Origin: Ophiothrix spiculata | Taxonomy: Eukaryota; Echinodermata; Ophiuroidea; Amphilepidida; Ophiotrichidae | Length of the DNA: 64,000 nt | Strand: one strand, 5' to 3' | Assembly: GCA_000969725.1 (NCBI GenBank) | Contig: JXSR01S065779.1 | Part shown: positions 21,673 through 33,790 of the stretch, in pieces | How the letters are laid out: each line of letters begins with the position of its first letter | Position numbering within the stretch: position 1 is the stretch's first letter | Made by a program: the position numbers and the translations under genes | The notes under the pieces: model-generated | What the model saw: the letters and a program-made list of their open reading frames with translations, nothing else | The model's database searches: none | What the model was told of the DNA's origin: nothing

Positions 21673-22152
21673 GATGGGGATTGCTGGCCCCTACACCCCA
21701 GATTCACATCTGAGAATACAGGTGCGGTGAGGGCGTGCACTTTACATGACCTGAACTGAAAGCATCCTAAGACTCATAACAGATTGTTTGGTATGTGTGA
21801 ATATTTCATTATGGTGGGTGAAAGTTTCTTTTTTTTCCCACATTATTTTTGTCAGGTGCTCAAATTTTTATTTTTGTATTTTTATTTTTTGTGCAAAATT
21901 CTAAAATAGTGTGCTCACATATTTGGTATTTCTTATCTTGTATATTCTCAAATATTCTCAAATATCTATTTTGATGTAATTTCATCTTTTGATATTTTTG
22001 TGTAATGTGGATAGTATGTAATTTAAGTAATTTTTAATTCTATATTTGTATATTGTATAATTTTTATGTATAGAGGGCCCTTGTGGAAAGCAGTGCTAGA
22101 TCACTGATCTTTACTACCCTCTTTAAATGTGTCTGAAATAAATAAATAAATA
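21673..22152 (+). mobile_element. Non-LTR retrotransposon 3' UTR fragment
   Basis: A 480-bp T-rich segment ending TGTCTGAAATAAATAAATAAA (about four AAAT units). It is preceded by a conserved-looking module with GAGGGCCCTTGTGGAAAGCA and ACTACCCTCTTTAAA, typical of 3' ends of invertebrate non-LTR elements. No RT coding sequence remains. Confidence 0.55.
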
Positions 22153-22665
22153 AAAGACACACTTGGTCAAGGACTGGGTGATCAGTGCTTTTATAAATTA
22201 CACCCCCAAAACCCATATGCTCATGGGCTAATAATTAATTTTATTGACGACAAATGCATATTCTTTGGTGGCTATTTGCAAACAAAGTTTAAAAATTAAC
22301 CGACATGCAATTCGACATGACAAAATCGTTACAAAATGCATGTAAGATGGGTGTTTTGTACGTCTTTTGCCAAAGTGACAGGACATTTTTCAATCTCATA
22401 TACTCATAACACCCTTAAAGTTTAATTGAATTAATTTTCCCTTTGTTATTTCAATCAGCCACTGCATTTTGAACACCAGGGTATATATTTCAATCATAAT
22501 TAAATCACGCCACTGGTCAAGATTAAGAAAAGGCTGAGCAACTTTAACAATAACATAATTGTCAGTTGTAACAATATCACTAATCCGGTTTAATGAAAGT
22601 GTCTTAAAAATGAAATGAGTGAAATGATACCTGCAAGGCAGAAACAAAAAGTGATCAAATTAATA

Positions 22666-23053
22666 GTGACCGTCCATCCCAAACCAGCCGTAAATGCCGC
22701 CTCTTGTAATTTTCACTTTTAATGAACTTCACATGATTTCCAGAAGTCAAGTTATGATCCGTCAAAGGTTGTCAGCGAGTAAATATTTGGTAAAGCGTAT
22801 TACTGAGATTAACGCGTTCAAAGATCAGTAAGCCCTATATTTTCTGTTAATTGTCTTAAAAATTATGCAGATTTATTTCTCATTTTCTCTCATTTTTTTG
22901 AAATGAAATTTTGCTGATATTTTGAAGTAAGCAAACGGATTCTGAATCTGTCAAAAAATCAGTTTTAGCAATATACGACCTTGACATGTATTTTCATCAG
23001 TAGCGCAAAATGAAGTTTCTGGAATTTACGGCTCATAGGGGGTTGGACAGCCA
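22666..23053. mobile_element. GACCGTCC-family MITE
   Basis: It starts GTGACCGTCCATCCCAAACC; the far end is degraded (GGTTGGACAGCCAC). The interior matches 17084-17473 and 47351-48448 (TATGATCCGTCAAAGGTTGT, AGTAAGCCCTATATTTTCTG). No ORF. Confidence 0.6.
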
Positions 23054-23251
23054 CAATTGAGAGATTATAGGTTGCTTACCATTTGTGTTAAGATCGAAAG
23101 GGTGGACAAAACTAGTGCGTACACATGGTGCTGGCTCGATTTACAGTTGCCATGGAAAACGCTAACCTGCTTCCATTATCCCTTTCTCACCCCATTTTAA
23201 TACCTTCGTTTTCACGTTCAGTCAGTGCCTTCAAAACAATATCTTGATTTC

Positions 23252-23272
23252 AAAAAAAAAAAAAAAAAAAAA
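23252..23272. repeat. Poly(A) run
   Basis: About 21 consecutive A. The upstream sequence shows no retrotransposon domain, so it is recorded only as a homopolymer. Confidence 0.9.
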
Positions 23273-23859
23273 CACTTTGAACTTATTGTAACCGTATTTT
23301 TCAATTAACATTAACAAGTTATCATAGATTTTGAAATTCTTCCTGTATTCCAAACCATAACACCCTAGAATTTGGATGTTAAAATCAAGTTTGGAAAATG
23401 AGAAATTATGAAGATGAAACTATGTAGCGTAAATTTAATTGCATTTCATTATAATGGTTCTACTTTAATATGAGTCATGACGATTTTGATCACAGAAATA
23501 GTTTTTCTCTCTCCAAAAAGTATAAAAGAAGTCAAAAATACATACCAACAACTTTTTTCTAAAACTATATAAGATTAAATGCAATTTGTAAATATTTTAA
23601 ATTTTACTGACTTTATTTTTGATAAACGCATAAAATATTTGAATCGTCTATATGGCAATTGATAACCTTTTCTTTTCATTGACTGTTAAAAGGAAAGGAC
23701 GGACGCTTTAAGATTGAAAGCTTGCTCTCTAAGTGCTGAAAAAGTCGTGGTAGGTGATAAGACATAAGATTAAAAAAGGGTTACTCTACACTAGGAAAAG
23801 ATTACGAAACTTGCGTTGAAAGTACTACGATAATAAAATAGTGAACAACTTTCATAAAT

Positions 23860-24406
23860 TCATGAATAATGAATCTTTTCATATGTTACACACAATACAC
23901 AACGTAATAGTTTTCCCCGTCATCAGAAACAGTGACATTTATAGATATATCGCGTTACGTTATGATATATGTTTTATGATCCCAAATTATACTCTATTAT
24001 GTTGAAAATTGAAGGTAAGATATCGTAATTAAGTTAAAAAGGAACAAGGAAAACATTGATGAATCCAAATGTTAATATAAGGGAATCAAATCTCCTGCTT
24101 GCGTTTAATTTTGCTTCTCCACTTTGTTTTAAATAGATCGTAATTTCCCTTTTAACATTTCGCGCGTAATAAGCTTTAACGGTCTTTTTGTTACATCTAA
24201 CATACTAATTTCGATTTCATGTCACTTATTCCGTTAGCTACAAGAGTTCAGGTTTTCCTGCAATTGACGTTGTGAAAATGTTTTTATTAGTTGTCTGCTT
24301 TGTGACAACTTAATAACTTGTTTATTGACTATTCATGTTAACTGCCGCGTAAAATCAAACGTTAAGTTGTTGCAATTAATTCACTGGCTTTCTGTAAAGC
24401 AATTTT
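23860..24406 (-). repeat. U repeat block u8, minus orientation
   Basis: Reverse complement of u8 at 11020-11640 and 41440-42010, parallel to 30780-31330. Hallmarks are GATCGTAATTTCCC, CAGGTTTTCCTGCAATTGAC and TTCACTGGCTTTCTGTAAAG. The minisatellite at 24407 begins exactly at the u8/u7 boundary. Confidence 0.7.
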
Positions 24407-24740
24407 TATAGTTGAGGGGGTCTTTGTTTTATAGTTGAAAGGGTCTTTGTTTTATAGTTTAGGGGTCTATGTTTTATAGTTGAGAGGGTCTTTGTTTTAT
24501 AGTTGAGGGGGTCTTTGTTTTATAGTTGAGGGGGTCTTTGTTTTATAGTTGAGGGGTACTTTGTTTTATAGTTGAGGGGGTCTTTGTTTTATAGTTGAGA
24601 GGGTCTTTGTTTTATAGTTGAGGGGGTCTTTGTTTTATAGTTGAGAGGGTCTTTGTTTTATAGTTGAGAGGGTCTTTGTTTTATAGCTGAGGGGGTCTTT
24701 GTTTTATAGTTGAGAGGGTCTTGGGTCTTTGTTTTATAGT
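24407..24740. repeat. 23-bp minisatellite, about 14 units
   Basis: Unit TATAGTTGAGGGGGTCTTTG plus TTT repeats about 14 times. Variants are limited to the G-rich part (GAGAGG, GAAAGG, GGGGTA), and one unit near the end is partly duplicated. There are no spacers, so this is a tandem array and not a CRISPR array. Confidence 0.95.
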
Positions 24741-24779
24741 CACCTGAGCTTCCTTAATCAAAGGCAGTATGTTACATTT

Positions 24780-25400
24780 ATACACCATACCAAGTATGTT
24801 GAAATTTTGCCATCTTTTTAGTTAATTTCAGTTATTTGCACATTCTAAACATTAAAACGTTATTAAAAACACACACAATTATTATGAAACAGATAAAGAG
24901 ACTCATCTATTTAAATTCTATTAAAACATTTGCTTTTATTTATCCGGCAAATATGCTCGCAATGCGCGTCTTAGTACATGCATTTACGCTATCCGTACCC
25001 GGGGATGTCTTCTCTTCAATACTGCCATGTAAAGCCTTGCTAAATTTGCTGCTAGAAAATGTTGATCAAATTAAGCTTCATCGTTAGCATCACAAACATT
25101 GTCAATTGATCCCCTGTTAAGACTATGAGATGTTAGACAATGTCGTGTCGCTCTTTAATTCACGGAGTTGTTTTGAAAACATTCCTCGATTTCACGGGAT
25201 TTTTATATTTTCAAGAAAATGTGTGAAGAAATCGGAAAGTCAATTAAAAAATGAAAGTAGGAAATTTCAGAGATTGGTTCGCTAAGGCGTGTTACGTAAT
25301 AAAACATCACCGCTATCTCCAATGTGCATTGTGTCAATATTGAAATATTTCTCTGTTTTTATGAGATATTCAACTATAGCAATTCATTAACTATATGCTT
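24780..25400 (+). repeat. X repeat, plus copy
   Basis: Matches 60240-60760 in reverse (TTCTAGCAGCAAATTTAGCA there equals TGCTAAATTTGCTGCTAGAA here). The open frame at 24836-25087 is broken in the second copy, which argues against a gene. Confidence 0.65.
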
Positions 25401-26553
25401 ACCATGCAATTTAGCCCTTAAGTTGTTTACACATTTTGTTTTGTATTTCTTACTTACAAAACAAACTAAGCGAGGAAAAGGTTAACAAATGCAATGATTA
25501 CATTAAACAGAATAAAAAAATAAAAGCAAACATTTATTACTAAGGAATAAATAATAATGATAAAAACATAGAATTGAGAGCTGAAAATTTGGGAATCGTT
25601 TTGCAAATTTAAGCCTTCAATTTGTCAAAATAAATGAAAATGAAATTGAATGATGTACGCATGATGTTATGACTGCAGGTTACTGATTTGGTAAAGGCAC
25701 TCGTCAATATTACGCCATTTATCTCGCTTCGACACTTAATCATTGCTATAATTTTCCGTAATTTCCATGATTACTTTCCACTTTAATAGATAAGCAGGCG
25801 TGTTACTCTCCATAAATATATGTGTCATTAAGAATGCTATATAAGTGAGATAATATGCCGGCATACACTCACAAAGTACTAAATTAGTTTTATCTTACAG
25901 GCATATCAACAAATCACACCAATTTTCTCCTGTGCTTTGCTGAACAAAATACTAAAAGCTTCCGACTTAAACGAGTTTTATGAAGCGATTTTAAACCCTT
26001 AGGCTAGAAGATGAGCTCAAAATAAGGCATTTCAAAGCGTGTGTGTAACACTAAATATTTCATAATAGTAAATGTCATTAAGTTATAACCAAAAAGTAGA
26101 TCTTAATGGGGAAGCGAAGAAAGGAAGTATTTTCATCATATTTTATACTATTGAAAAGCTTAACAACAACAAATTCAAATAAAGTCAATTTTGAATACCT
26201 TAGTTTTCAATCAACATTAAATGCCTTGGTTTTCAAACGACGATCGAACTAACCTGTGACATAATAGGAAAGTGTAAAGCGTGAAAATAAAACGGTAAAA
26301 GAAAGACCTAATTAAAATTGTTAGGCTAAAGGAAATCTGAGGAAATAGATTTTCTGTAATTAATAAATACCATGACTTGATCACAAACTTCACTGCTTTT
26401 GTGCGTGTCGTTTCAATAGGATAATAGTTTAAATTCATTAAAAATTCGATTTAGTTAATTATGTTGTGGGCATATCGGCAAATTACTTTGACAATTTATC
26501 TTGTCAATGATTAATTGTTAGATATACAAGTGTCAATGCCCTTTAACACTTAA

Positions 26554-26914
26554 GCAGTCAAGTTAGCTCAATCGGTAAGGCGCTCGCTTGCGGTGCGGAA
26601 GGTCCCGAGTTCGAACCCCGCTGGTGCCAAAAAAGTTGAGTGTGCTTGATATTTCCTTGGACAAGGAACTAACTGCTTATTGTCTCGTGGAAACCCGTAC
26701 GAAACTCGGGGAGCGATTGTACGTATGTGGGCTGATCAAGGTTCAGCGCCCCTAGAGGTTGTCGCAGAACCTGAAATGATGCTTGGTGTGGAATGGAGCT
26801 TACTTGGGCCACAGTGGTCAGCGAACACCTGTAAAGTGTACAGAGGCCGAGTGAAATTACAAATCTGGGAGGCATAGCGCACTATAAATCCCCAGTATTT
26901 ATTTATTTATTTTA
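26554..26914 (+). mobile_element. tRNA-derived SINE
   Basis: The head is tRNA-like: A box TTAGCTCAATCGGTAAGGCG, an anticodon-arm-like CGCTTGCGGTGCG and B box GAGTTCGAACCCC, together the internal RNA polymerase III promoter. The body has CTTGGACAAGGAAC and ends GGCATAGCGCACTATAAAT before an (ATTT)n tail. The 5' acceptor strand does not pair with CTGGTGCC, so it is not a functional tRNA gene. Empty sister sites are at about 42755-42770 and 57005-57020 (ACTTAATTAATC-like). The open frames 26669-26877 are not real genes. Confidence 0.85.
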
Positions 26915-27239
26915 TTAATTAATCAATTGATAATGAATTGAACTAATTGCAATAACTAGTGAAATGGTAAAAAATACAACTATGGTACAACAGATGTTTA
27001 ACAGATCATCTATCTTGTCAACACTGCACTAAGAAATCATACACTGTAATAAGCAGGCCTGGTAATTAGTCTACTTCTCTGAGCGTGAGAAATACACCAC
27101 CCATTTCCAAATATGTATTGAGTATTTACAAATATGTTATATTGAGAGCACGCATCTCAAATTTATTTTGGCGACCCATTTGATTTCAAAATGCATGATT
27201 CATGAGAAAACACCTACTCCTTACAAATTAAGACATTTT

Positions 27240-27590
27240 ACATTATGTTACTGATGTTTATATCTAATGTAGCTGCATCCTATTTATTGCACAATAAGAC
27301 CCTCGGATTACAAATCACATTTAGTAATCAAGAGCAGAAGCTCTAAGCGTTGAGTTGGGTTTTGCATTAGTCCTTCAGAAAAACGCAGTAGGTTCTGGAT
27401 TTACAGCCTTCATATACAGGTAATTGATTATGTATCACTCCAGATATAAAACAGTTATCACTTTTGATATAAAAAAAATGGTTTTATGATAGGAATGATT
27501 TCTTCGCTTAAGTTGATTGTTTATTTCATTAAAATATGGCAAGAAAATAAACTAAATTGTCGTGTTTTATATGTTTTAAAGACTATGGTA
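27240..27590 (+). repeat. B repeat copy
   Basis: Hallmarks: TGTTACTGATGTTTATATCT, TAATGTAGCTGCATCC, AAGCGTTGAGTTGGGTTTTG, AGAAAATAAACTAAATTGTC. Closest to the 18910-19265 copy. Confidence 0.65.
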
Positions 27591-27779
27591 CTTCTTATAT
27601 AAACTCGAAGATTCAAAAGAGCAAATGATATCTCTTACATATGTAAATAAAAGAGCAACGAAGCTAGTAGCGGCTTGCAATGAATCTCTGAATATACTAA
27701 CCGGGTAAAACATTTTCAACGTACATGTATTTTATATAGTAAAAAAGAGGAATGCACCAAAAGTTGAATCAGGCACATG

Positions 27780-28200
27780 TTTGATAAAATGTCACTCACT
27801 GTAAACTAAAACTCGTCAGTTATATGCTTGACTAGCTTTAAACTAGTCGGTCTACCCTGTTAAAGCATGCTTGACTAGTCTATTCTAGTCGAGCAGATAT
27901 CCATAATAGTCGAGCTTAACATTGGTGCTAAACTAGTTTCGCAACCATTCTGGAAAAAATAGTCAGGCTGGATCGGTGGATTGACTAGTTAAAACTAGTC
28001 AAGCTACATTGCAATAACACGTCACGTCAAAGGTCATTCCTTTCACATTGGAAAAGCTTATTTTTGAATTCATACAATGGACACTTGTATAGAACTCGCC
28101 AAGTCGAGCAAGACCGACTGGGCAAAAGTAGCAAGGTGGGCACCAGCTGGACGAGCTTTTACCCAGTCTTTAGGTTTGAAAGTACACCACTAGCATGACT
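27780..28200. repeat. Stretch rich in short ACTAGT palindromes
   Basis: Repeated TTGACTAG...CTAGTC and GCTTGACTAG motifs form several overlapping small hairpins. The right part (GCAAGGTGGGCACCAGCTGG) resembles a degraded stretch at 56480-56560. No gene. Could be a decayed MITE cluster. Confidence 0.4.
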
Positions 28201-28252
28201 AGTAGCGGGTGCAAAGACTGCGCATTATTGCAGACGTCAACCAATAAGAACT

Positions 28253-29120
28253 TTAAGGGGATGCCCCAGACTCAGAGGTGATTTTTTGAAATAAATAAGC
28301 TATGGTGCTCATTTTTGGTCAATATATAACTTTGAACAAAAGAATTGTTTTCAAACTGTTGTCAAGGTAATACCACCACCACCGGTTGCTATGGGAACGG
28401 CGGCCATATTCGATTTTATAAGGTATTCTTGCGCGCAGTTTTTTCCCCGAAACCATACATGCTATTGCCTTGAAACTTTGCATGCACTTTCTTAAGACAG
28501 GTATTTAAAAGACACCGGAGAGGAATATTCAATTTTTTCCCAGAAGTTGGGTCAACGACCTCAAATTTTGTCGTAAAACGATTTTTGGGCTAAAATTCAA
28601 CGAAAATTTGCCGTTTAACCTTTTCGAAATAGCATGTATGGTTGCGGAGAAAAACCGCGCGCAAGTTGAAAAGTTGTCGAAAACGACATTTTGCGTAAAG
28701 TGAGCTTAAAGATTAGAAACACTAAATATGCAAAGTAATGGCAAATTCGTTCATTTAGAGTCTTCTAAACTTAACTGCTATGTTCAGAAATATTACAGAC
28801 TCAATGAAATATTACTTCTATGCTTTACATGGGGCAAAAATTCATTTAAATAACCAACTTTATTAAAAATAACCCCTCAAAAACAATAAAAAACATAAGA
28901 ATAACAATACATGTGTTAGTATAGGGAAAAGTTCAATTTTCTGCGATTCGTGTCGACATGCTTCACTTTGATCAATCATAACTTTTGAAACAGGATGTCG
29001 TATTTAAGTCAACTAAAAAGTAAATTAAAGCTGAAATTGCAAAAAATATTACTAAGGTAAAACAATAATGTCATCAAAAAGTGCATTATTTCCAAAAATG
29101 GGTCTGGGGCATCCCCTTAA
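28253..29120. mobile_element. TTAA-flanked non-autonomous DNA element
   Basis: Inverted ends GGGGATGCCCCAGACTC and GGTCTGGGGCATCCCC are bordered by TTAA (28253-28256 and 29117-29120). Two unoccupied sister sites exist: 20870-20890 (AACTTTTCAGGTAAG) and, in reverse, 56035-56055 (AAGAACTTTACAGGTAAG). The interior of 860 bp has no transposase. The TTAA duplication and GG...CC termini again suggest a Kolobok-like or piggyBac-like mobiliser. Confidence 0.82.
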
Positions 29121-29246
29121 AGGTAAGTATGAATCGGAAATAATGTTCAGCTATATATCAACGCTGTTTGACTGAGCCTTAAGTCTTTGTATTCCGTTTG
29201 ACATGTTTGAAGCGAATTATCTTTCGCTTTTCGTTTCTCGACTATA

Positions 29247-29854
29247 ATTACCCTAGTCCTCCACCCCCCTAAGGTGTTTTCCCCGCTTCATCAAAACGCA
29301 AAAGCAACCGGCCCAGGCATCTAGGTAATCTCTTTTACATCCTTTGCGGTCATTTTGATGAAAAAAACTAGGGGGGGGGGGGGGGTTACCACCTAAGGTG
29401 GGGTTAGGACAGTCCGTCAAAGTTGGGGTGTAGGGGGTTTGTGAAATCTTTTAAGTCGCCATTTTTAAAAATATATGCATGCTATAAGACTCAAACTTGC
29501 AAAACATGTTAGAATCATTATTTCCCTTATTTATTAGCAAATAAGCAAAAAATCCGATTAAAATCCGTTTTTTAGAACTTTAATAGCAAAATTTAGATTT
29601 TGGTGGCCATTTTTGCCATAATAGAATTTTGCCTGGTTTTCCAATTCGAAAGTTCTTTATGACGTCAAATTTACGTAACGCCTCGGCCGATTTTGGTGAT
29701 CTTGGTATCGTTGGATAGGGGCGGATCACACCTATCTATAGCACAACCAAGTTCATAGGGGGTTCCGTTCCAAAATATACGGGGGGTTGCAACACCCCTC
29801 CCCCCCCCCTTCGGATGACGTGTTACAAAAAAAGCTCAGGAGGAAAAGGGTTAA
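29247..29854. mobile_element. TTAACCC-family MITE, near full length
   Basis: It starts TTACCCTAGTCCTCC and ends AGGAGGAAAAGGGTTAA. The interior has AAAACGCAAAAGCAACCG, ATTTTGATGAAAA, GGTAGGCCGTCAAAGT-like, TTACGTAACGCCTCGGCCG and long G/C runs. The unoccupied host sequence GACTATTAAAGATTAAGAC occurs at 21190-21205 and 33830-33850. CCC...GGG termini next to TTAA fit a piggyBac-type MITE. Confidence 0.7.
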
Positions 29855-30019
29855 AGATCAAGACAATGAAAGAAAAATAGATCAAATTCAAATGTCCTAA
29901 TTGCATTTAAAGTGCATAAATGATGTAAAATATTAAATGTCTCCATCTCTATCTCGAGCTTGAAATCGTCCGGATTACGAGCAGCTCCTATTGCGGACAG
30001 AAAGGAATCATTCATTATT

Positions 30020-30310
30020 TACCTGAAGACGAAGTTACTTAAATAACAGCTTTGTAATTTAATATATACGATTGGTTTTGATGGACAGCGGATTTTCTCT
30101 AAGCGTTGAGTTGGGTTTGGCATTAGTCTCTTCAGGCAACGCAGTAGATTCGGGATTTACAGCCTGCATATACAGGTAATTGATTATGTATCACTCCAGA
30201 TATAAAACAGTTCTGAAATAATTTTGTTCATTAAATTGATCGTTTGTTTCATTGAAATATGGCAAGAAATAAATTGAATTGTCGTGTTATATATGTTTTA
30301 AAGACTAAGG
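30020..30310 (+). repeat. B repeat copy
   Basis: Hallmarks: TTTTGATGGACAGCGGATTT, AAGCGTTGAGTTGGGTTTGG, CATTAGTCTCTTCAGGCAAC, AGAAATAAATTGAATTGTCG. Nearly identical in parts to 21420-21620. Confidence 0.65.
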
Positions 30311-32558
30311 TACTGGATATATAATCTCGAAGATTTAGAAGAGTAAATGATACCTCTTGCATGTGTGAATTAAAGAATTACAGCTCATTTTATACCAGTT
30401 ACGATGCTAGTTGAAGGACCATTTTCTGTTTTCCTTCCTGCAAGCATTCTCTTGCCGCAGTCAAGTGTGACCAGAACATTTGTTTGTCATTCTATTACAT
30501 ATAAACATTCCATACGACCACACAACTTGAGTAGTGAAATGAGTTTGACCCAGGCGTTGTCAAATCAAATTTGATCTCTAAATCACGTTTTTAACCCATT
30601 TGTGTTGTTGCCCCCCCCCCCTACCAGTACATGAGCGGGTTGATAACATTTGGAGCTCCATTTCACACTCAACTAGATTACCTATTAGATGTAACCAAAA
30701 CCAACATTAGTTCCAGATATTTTCCTTATAAATCAACCTTACATGAAAAAGTGGTAAAAGTATTGTATTCCAACTATAATTATGAGCAATTGTGTACTTT
30801 ATAACTTATGATAAGAAAATAGTGGATATCAGCATTCATATTAAAGTTCAATAAAATTTTAGTATAATCTTGCAAAAAGATCCAAACAAGAGAAAATATA
30901 AAAGTTATAGCTGTCATCAGAAACAGTGATATTTATCGAGACTATTACATTGTTATAATACTATATTGTGTTGGAGATATCGTAATTAAGTTACAAAGGA
31001 ACAAGGAAAACATTCATGATCCAAATATTAATAAAAGGGAATCAGGTTTTGCTTCTCCATTTTGTTTTTAATAGATCGCAATTTCCCATTTAACGTTTGG
31101 CGTGTAATAAGATTTAACGATCTTTTTGTAATATTTAACAGATTGATTTCGATTTAATGTCGCTTATTCCGTTAGGGACATGAGTGCAGGTTTTCCTGCA
31201 ATTGACGGTGTGTAAATGTTTTGCCAACCTGTCTTCTTTTTGAGAACTTAATTTGTTTATTGATTAACTGTCGCGTAAAATGAAACGTTAAAATGATACA
31301 GTTAATTCACTAGCTTTCTGTAGTTAAGGCAATTTAAAGCTGTGATATTAACCGATAGAGTGGCTGCTTCGTCTGAGATTTACAAGAAGTCAAAAGGCTG
31401 CTACAAGTTTTGATAATGTTTGACCAACAACTTAAAACAAGAACTTGAGGAGCAATTATGACATACTTGGCAAATTGGTGTTCACTTTTTAACACCAAAA
31501 GTGCTTGAAGCTGTTTTAATATTTAATTGAACCATAGTCTTTTAAGTGTTTTGCTAAAATTAAAATTTGAATACAACGCTTTTTAAGCAGCAGGTTAGTA
31601 AAAGATATTTGTAATTGAAGTTCTTCTATAAACAATGGATATCAAAAATAGAAAATTAATAGAAGTAAAAATAATTGGACCAGAAAAACATTATGAAAAA
31701 GTATAAGATTTTCAGCAAAATGTGTTGTATAGCCTATCTATAACTTGATGACTTTGTCAAGTTCGTTCATTGCTAAAATAATTAGTGGTTTGATAATCGT
31801 TATCGAGTGAAATAACAAGGCCCTTTAACTTGATTTTTTAATAAGTACTTATTGCAAACGTCCAAGTCGTCTCTTTTGCAATAATGCGACGATGTTCATA
31901 GACAGATCCCTATCGATTCCTCCGTTCAGAACAAAATTGCGATAATGACATTTTCTCTAACACATCCTGCTGCCTATCTTCACAAGTGTTCCGGTGATTA
32001 AAAGTCAGCTAACCAAGTAGCAATGCTTCGTTATTTGATTGCTTGTGTTTGCTTAAGCGTAATTCAAGTTTAGTTTGATCTCATGACTGTAGCGATTTCA
32101 CGTCGCGGTTTTATTAAAATTTCACATCACACGGATGACATCTTGCCCTTGCTTGTCATGGCCGCAATAGAGTTTGTCTTTAAAGTTATGAGAATAACAA
32201 GCTACAACGAGTAGCTTTAATAGTATTAAGTTCATACGATAAGTCGGTTACCATCTAATCCCTGGATCTGATCATGTTACCTAACCATCAAACCCGGGCA
32301 TCAAACACGCTATTCATTGTTTTTCATTTCATAAAATATAGCAGTTTGCTTAATTTGGAAATACAAAAAAACACGATAGAGTTGGTCTTATATGTTATGT
32401 GAACAACAAACTACGAGTAGTAGCTTCAAGGTATAGTTCATATGGTAAGTCTGGTATTTACTGATCATGTTACCTAACCATCAAACACACTACTCTTTTG
32501 TATCACAGTTTCAGATCATATCTAGTAAAATATAAAACTTTGCTTAATTTGGAGATAT

Positions 32559-33388
32559 CAGATTCAGATTCAGATTCAGATTCAGATTCATTTATTTAAA
32601 TATCATAAACAAATTACATATCAAACACACAAGGTAAAAATACAATGATATTGAAGCGATTATGCCCATTTACAAAAAACAACAAAAACATACAATATAC
32701 AACACAATGCCCAAGTTCGAAAAGAGAATCAACAGATTTCAATGAGTTCCAATACATGTTTATGCCCAAAAAAGGCCTACTAATACAACAAAAGAAACTT
32801 TAATTTCAATTTATTTTTACAGCTCTTAACAGTTTAAATTACTTTACTTAAATCATTAGGGAATTCTAAACTGAAGGTCCAAAAGGCCTACTAATACAAC
32901 GAAAGAAACTTTAATTTCAATTTGTTTTTAAAGCTCTTAACGGTTTTAGATTGCTTTATTGTTTTATCAAGGGAGTTCCAAAGTGAAGGTCCACAATTAC
33001 TAATAGCCTGGTTTGAGAATTTTTTCTTTGATTTATTTATTGCATAATCCTGGGCATTTCGTGTTGCATATTTATGGTTCTCAACATGCTTAATGAAATA
33101 CGGTTTAAATATACATGGCAGATCATCAATGGGATGTTTAAACATGAATATTCCAATGTTTAACTGATAGGTATCAAATACATTAAGAATCTCATAATTT
33201 GAAAACAGGGGGCCCGTGTGGCTTCTATAATGACTGTTTGATATAGTTCTCAGGGCCCATTTCTGTAGCTTAAGTATTTTATTAAGGTATATCTTATTTG
33301 CGCCAAAATTCCATAATTGATATAAGGAAGAACTAATGAACAGTACAGTGTATATAATATATTTTTTGGCACAAAATGTTTAAGTTAA
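32559..33388 (-). mobile_element. CR1-like retrotransposon 3' fragment with (TGAATC)n tail
   Basis: Minus strand. The 3' end is a five-unit hexamer tail (GATTCA on the plus strand, 32561-32590). Residual coding sequence at 32891-33145 ends in a CR1/L2-like ORF2 C-terminus (CGPSLWNSLDKTIKQSKTVK, then FKNKLKLKFL). The uninterrupted host sequence is at 55785-55810 in reverse (GATATCAGACCCAAA), which fixes the ends. The 5' part is truncated and the rest of the RT is gone. Confidence 0.75.
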
Positions 33389-33535
33389 GACCCAAATATA
33401 TCTGTAATGCTACATGGAGGCTTTTAAGTTGATTTGCTGTTTATTTGCATTTATGATTTCCATCTGCGGACAAACTCAAAAAGATTTACTGGCTGGTCAC
33501 TTTTTGACTAAAAAGTAATTACTTTTTAATGAGCA

Positions 33536-33790
33536 GTTTAGTGGCACTGGTGCACAATTAGGCCTCAACTTTGTGCGGCCGACCGTAACTTGGTCACAGC
33601 CTAAATTTTCCAAGATGACGACCGTAGGCTTGATTTGTCACCTTTAAATAATTTCAAAACATGTAATAATATTTCACAATAATCTTGATTTGATCAATTA
33701 TACCTACGGTCGCCATTTTGAAAAATACTGGCTGTGGTCAAGTTGCAGAAATGTTGTGGCTTATTGTGCTCCAACGCTTCAGTTTTTTTC
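33536..33790. repeat. Foldback with TGCTCCAA-type ends
   Basis: The arms contain GTGCACAATTAGGCC, GCGGCCGACCGTAACTTGGT and their partners, with an inner GACCGTAGG...CCTACGGTCGCCATTTT. A cleaner copy is at 39875-40200. The place is unoccupied at 55610-55630 (ACAATAATAAAAAACTAACC). Confidence 0.65.

Noticed and set aside
24407-24740. Possible CRISPR-like array
   Set aside because: Units abut without unique spacers and the genome is animal; it is a minisatellite.
26565-26640. Functional tRNA gene
   Set aside because: The 5' acceptor strand does not pair with the 3' CTGGTGCC, and the unit continues into a SINE body and an (ATTT)n tail.
32891-33145. Stand-alone small gene on the minus strand
   Set aside because: The peptide is the C-terminus of a CR1-like ORF2 and is followed by a hexamer-repeat 3' tail.
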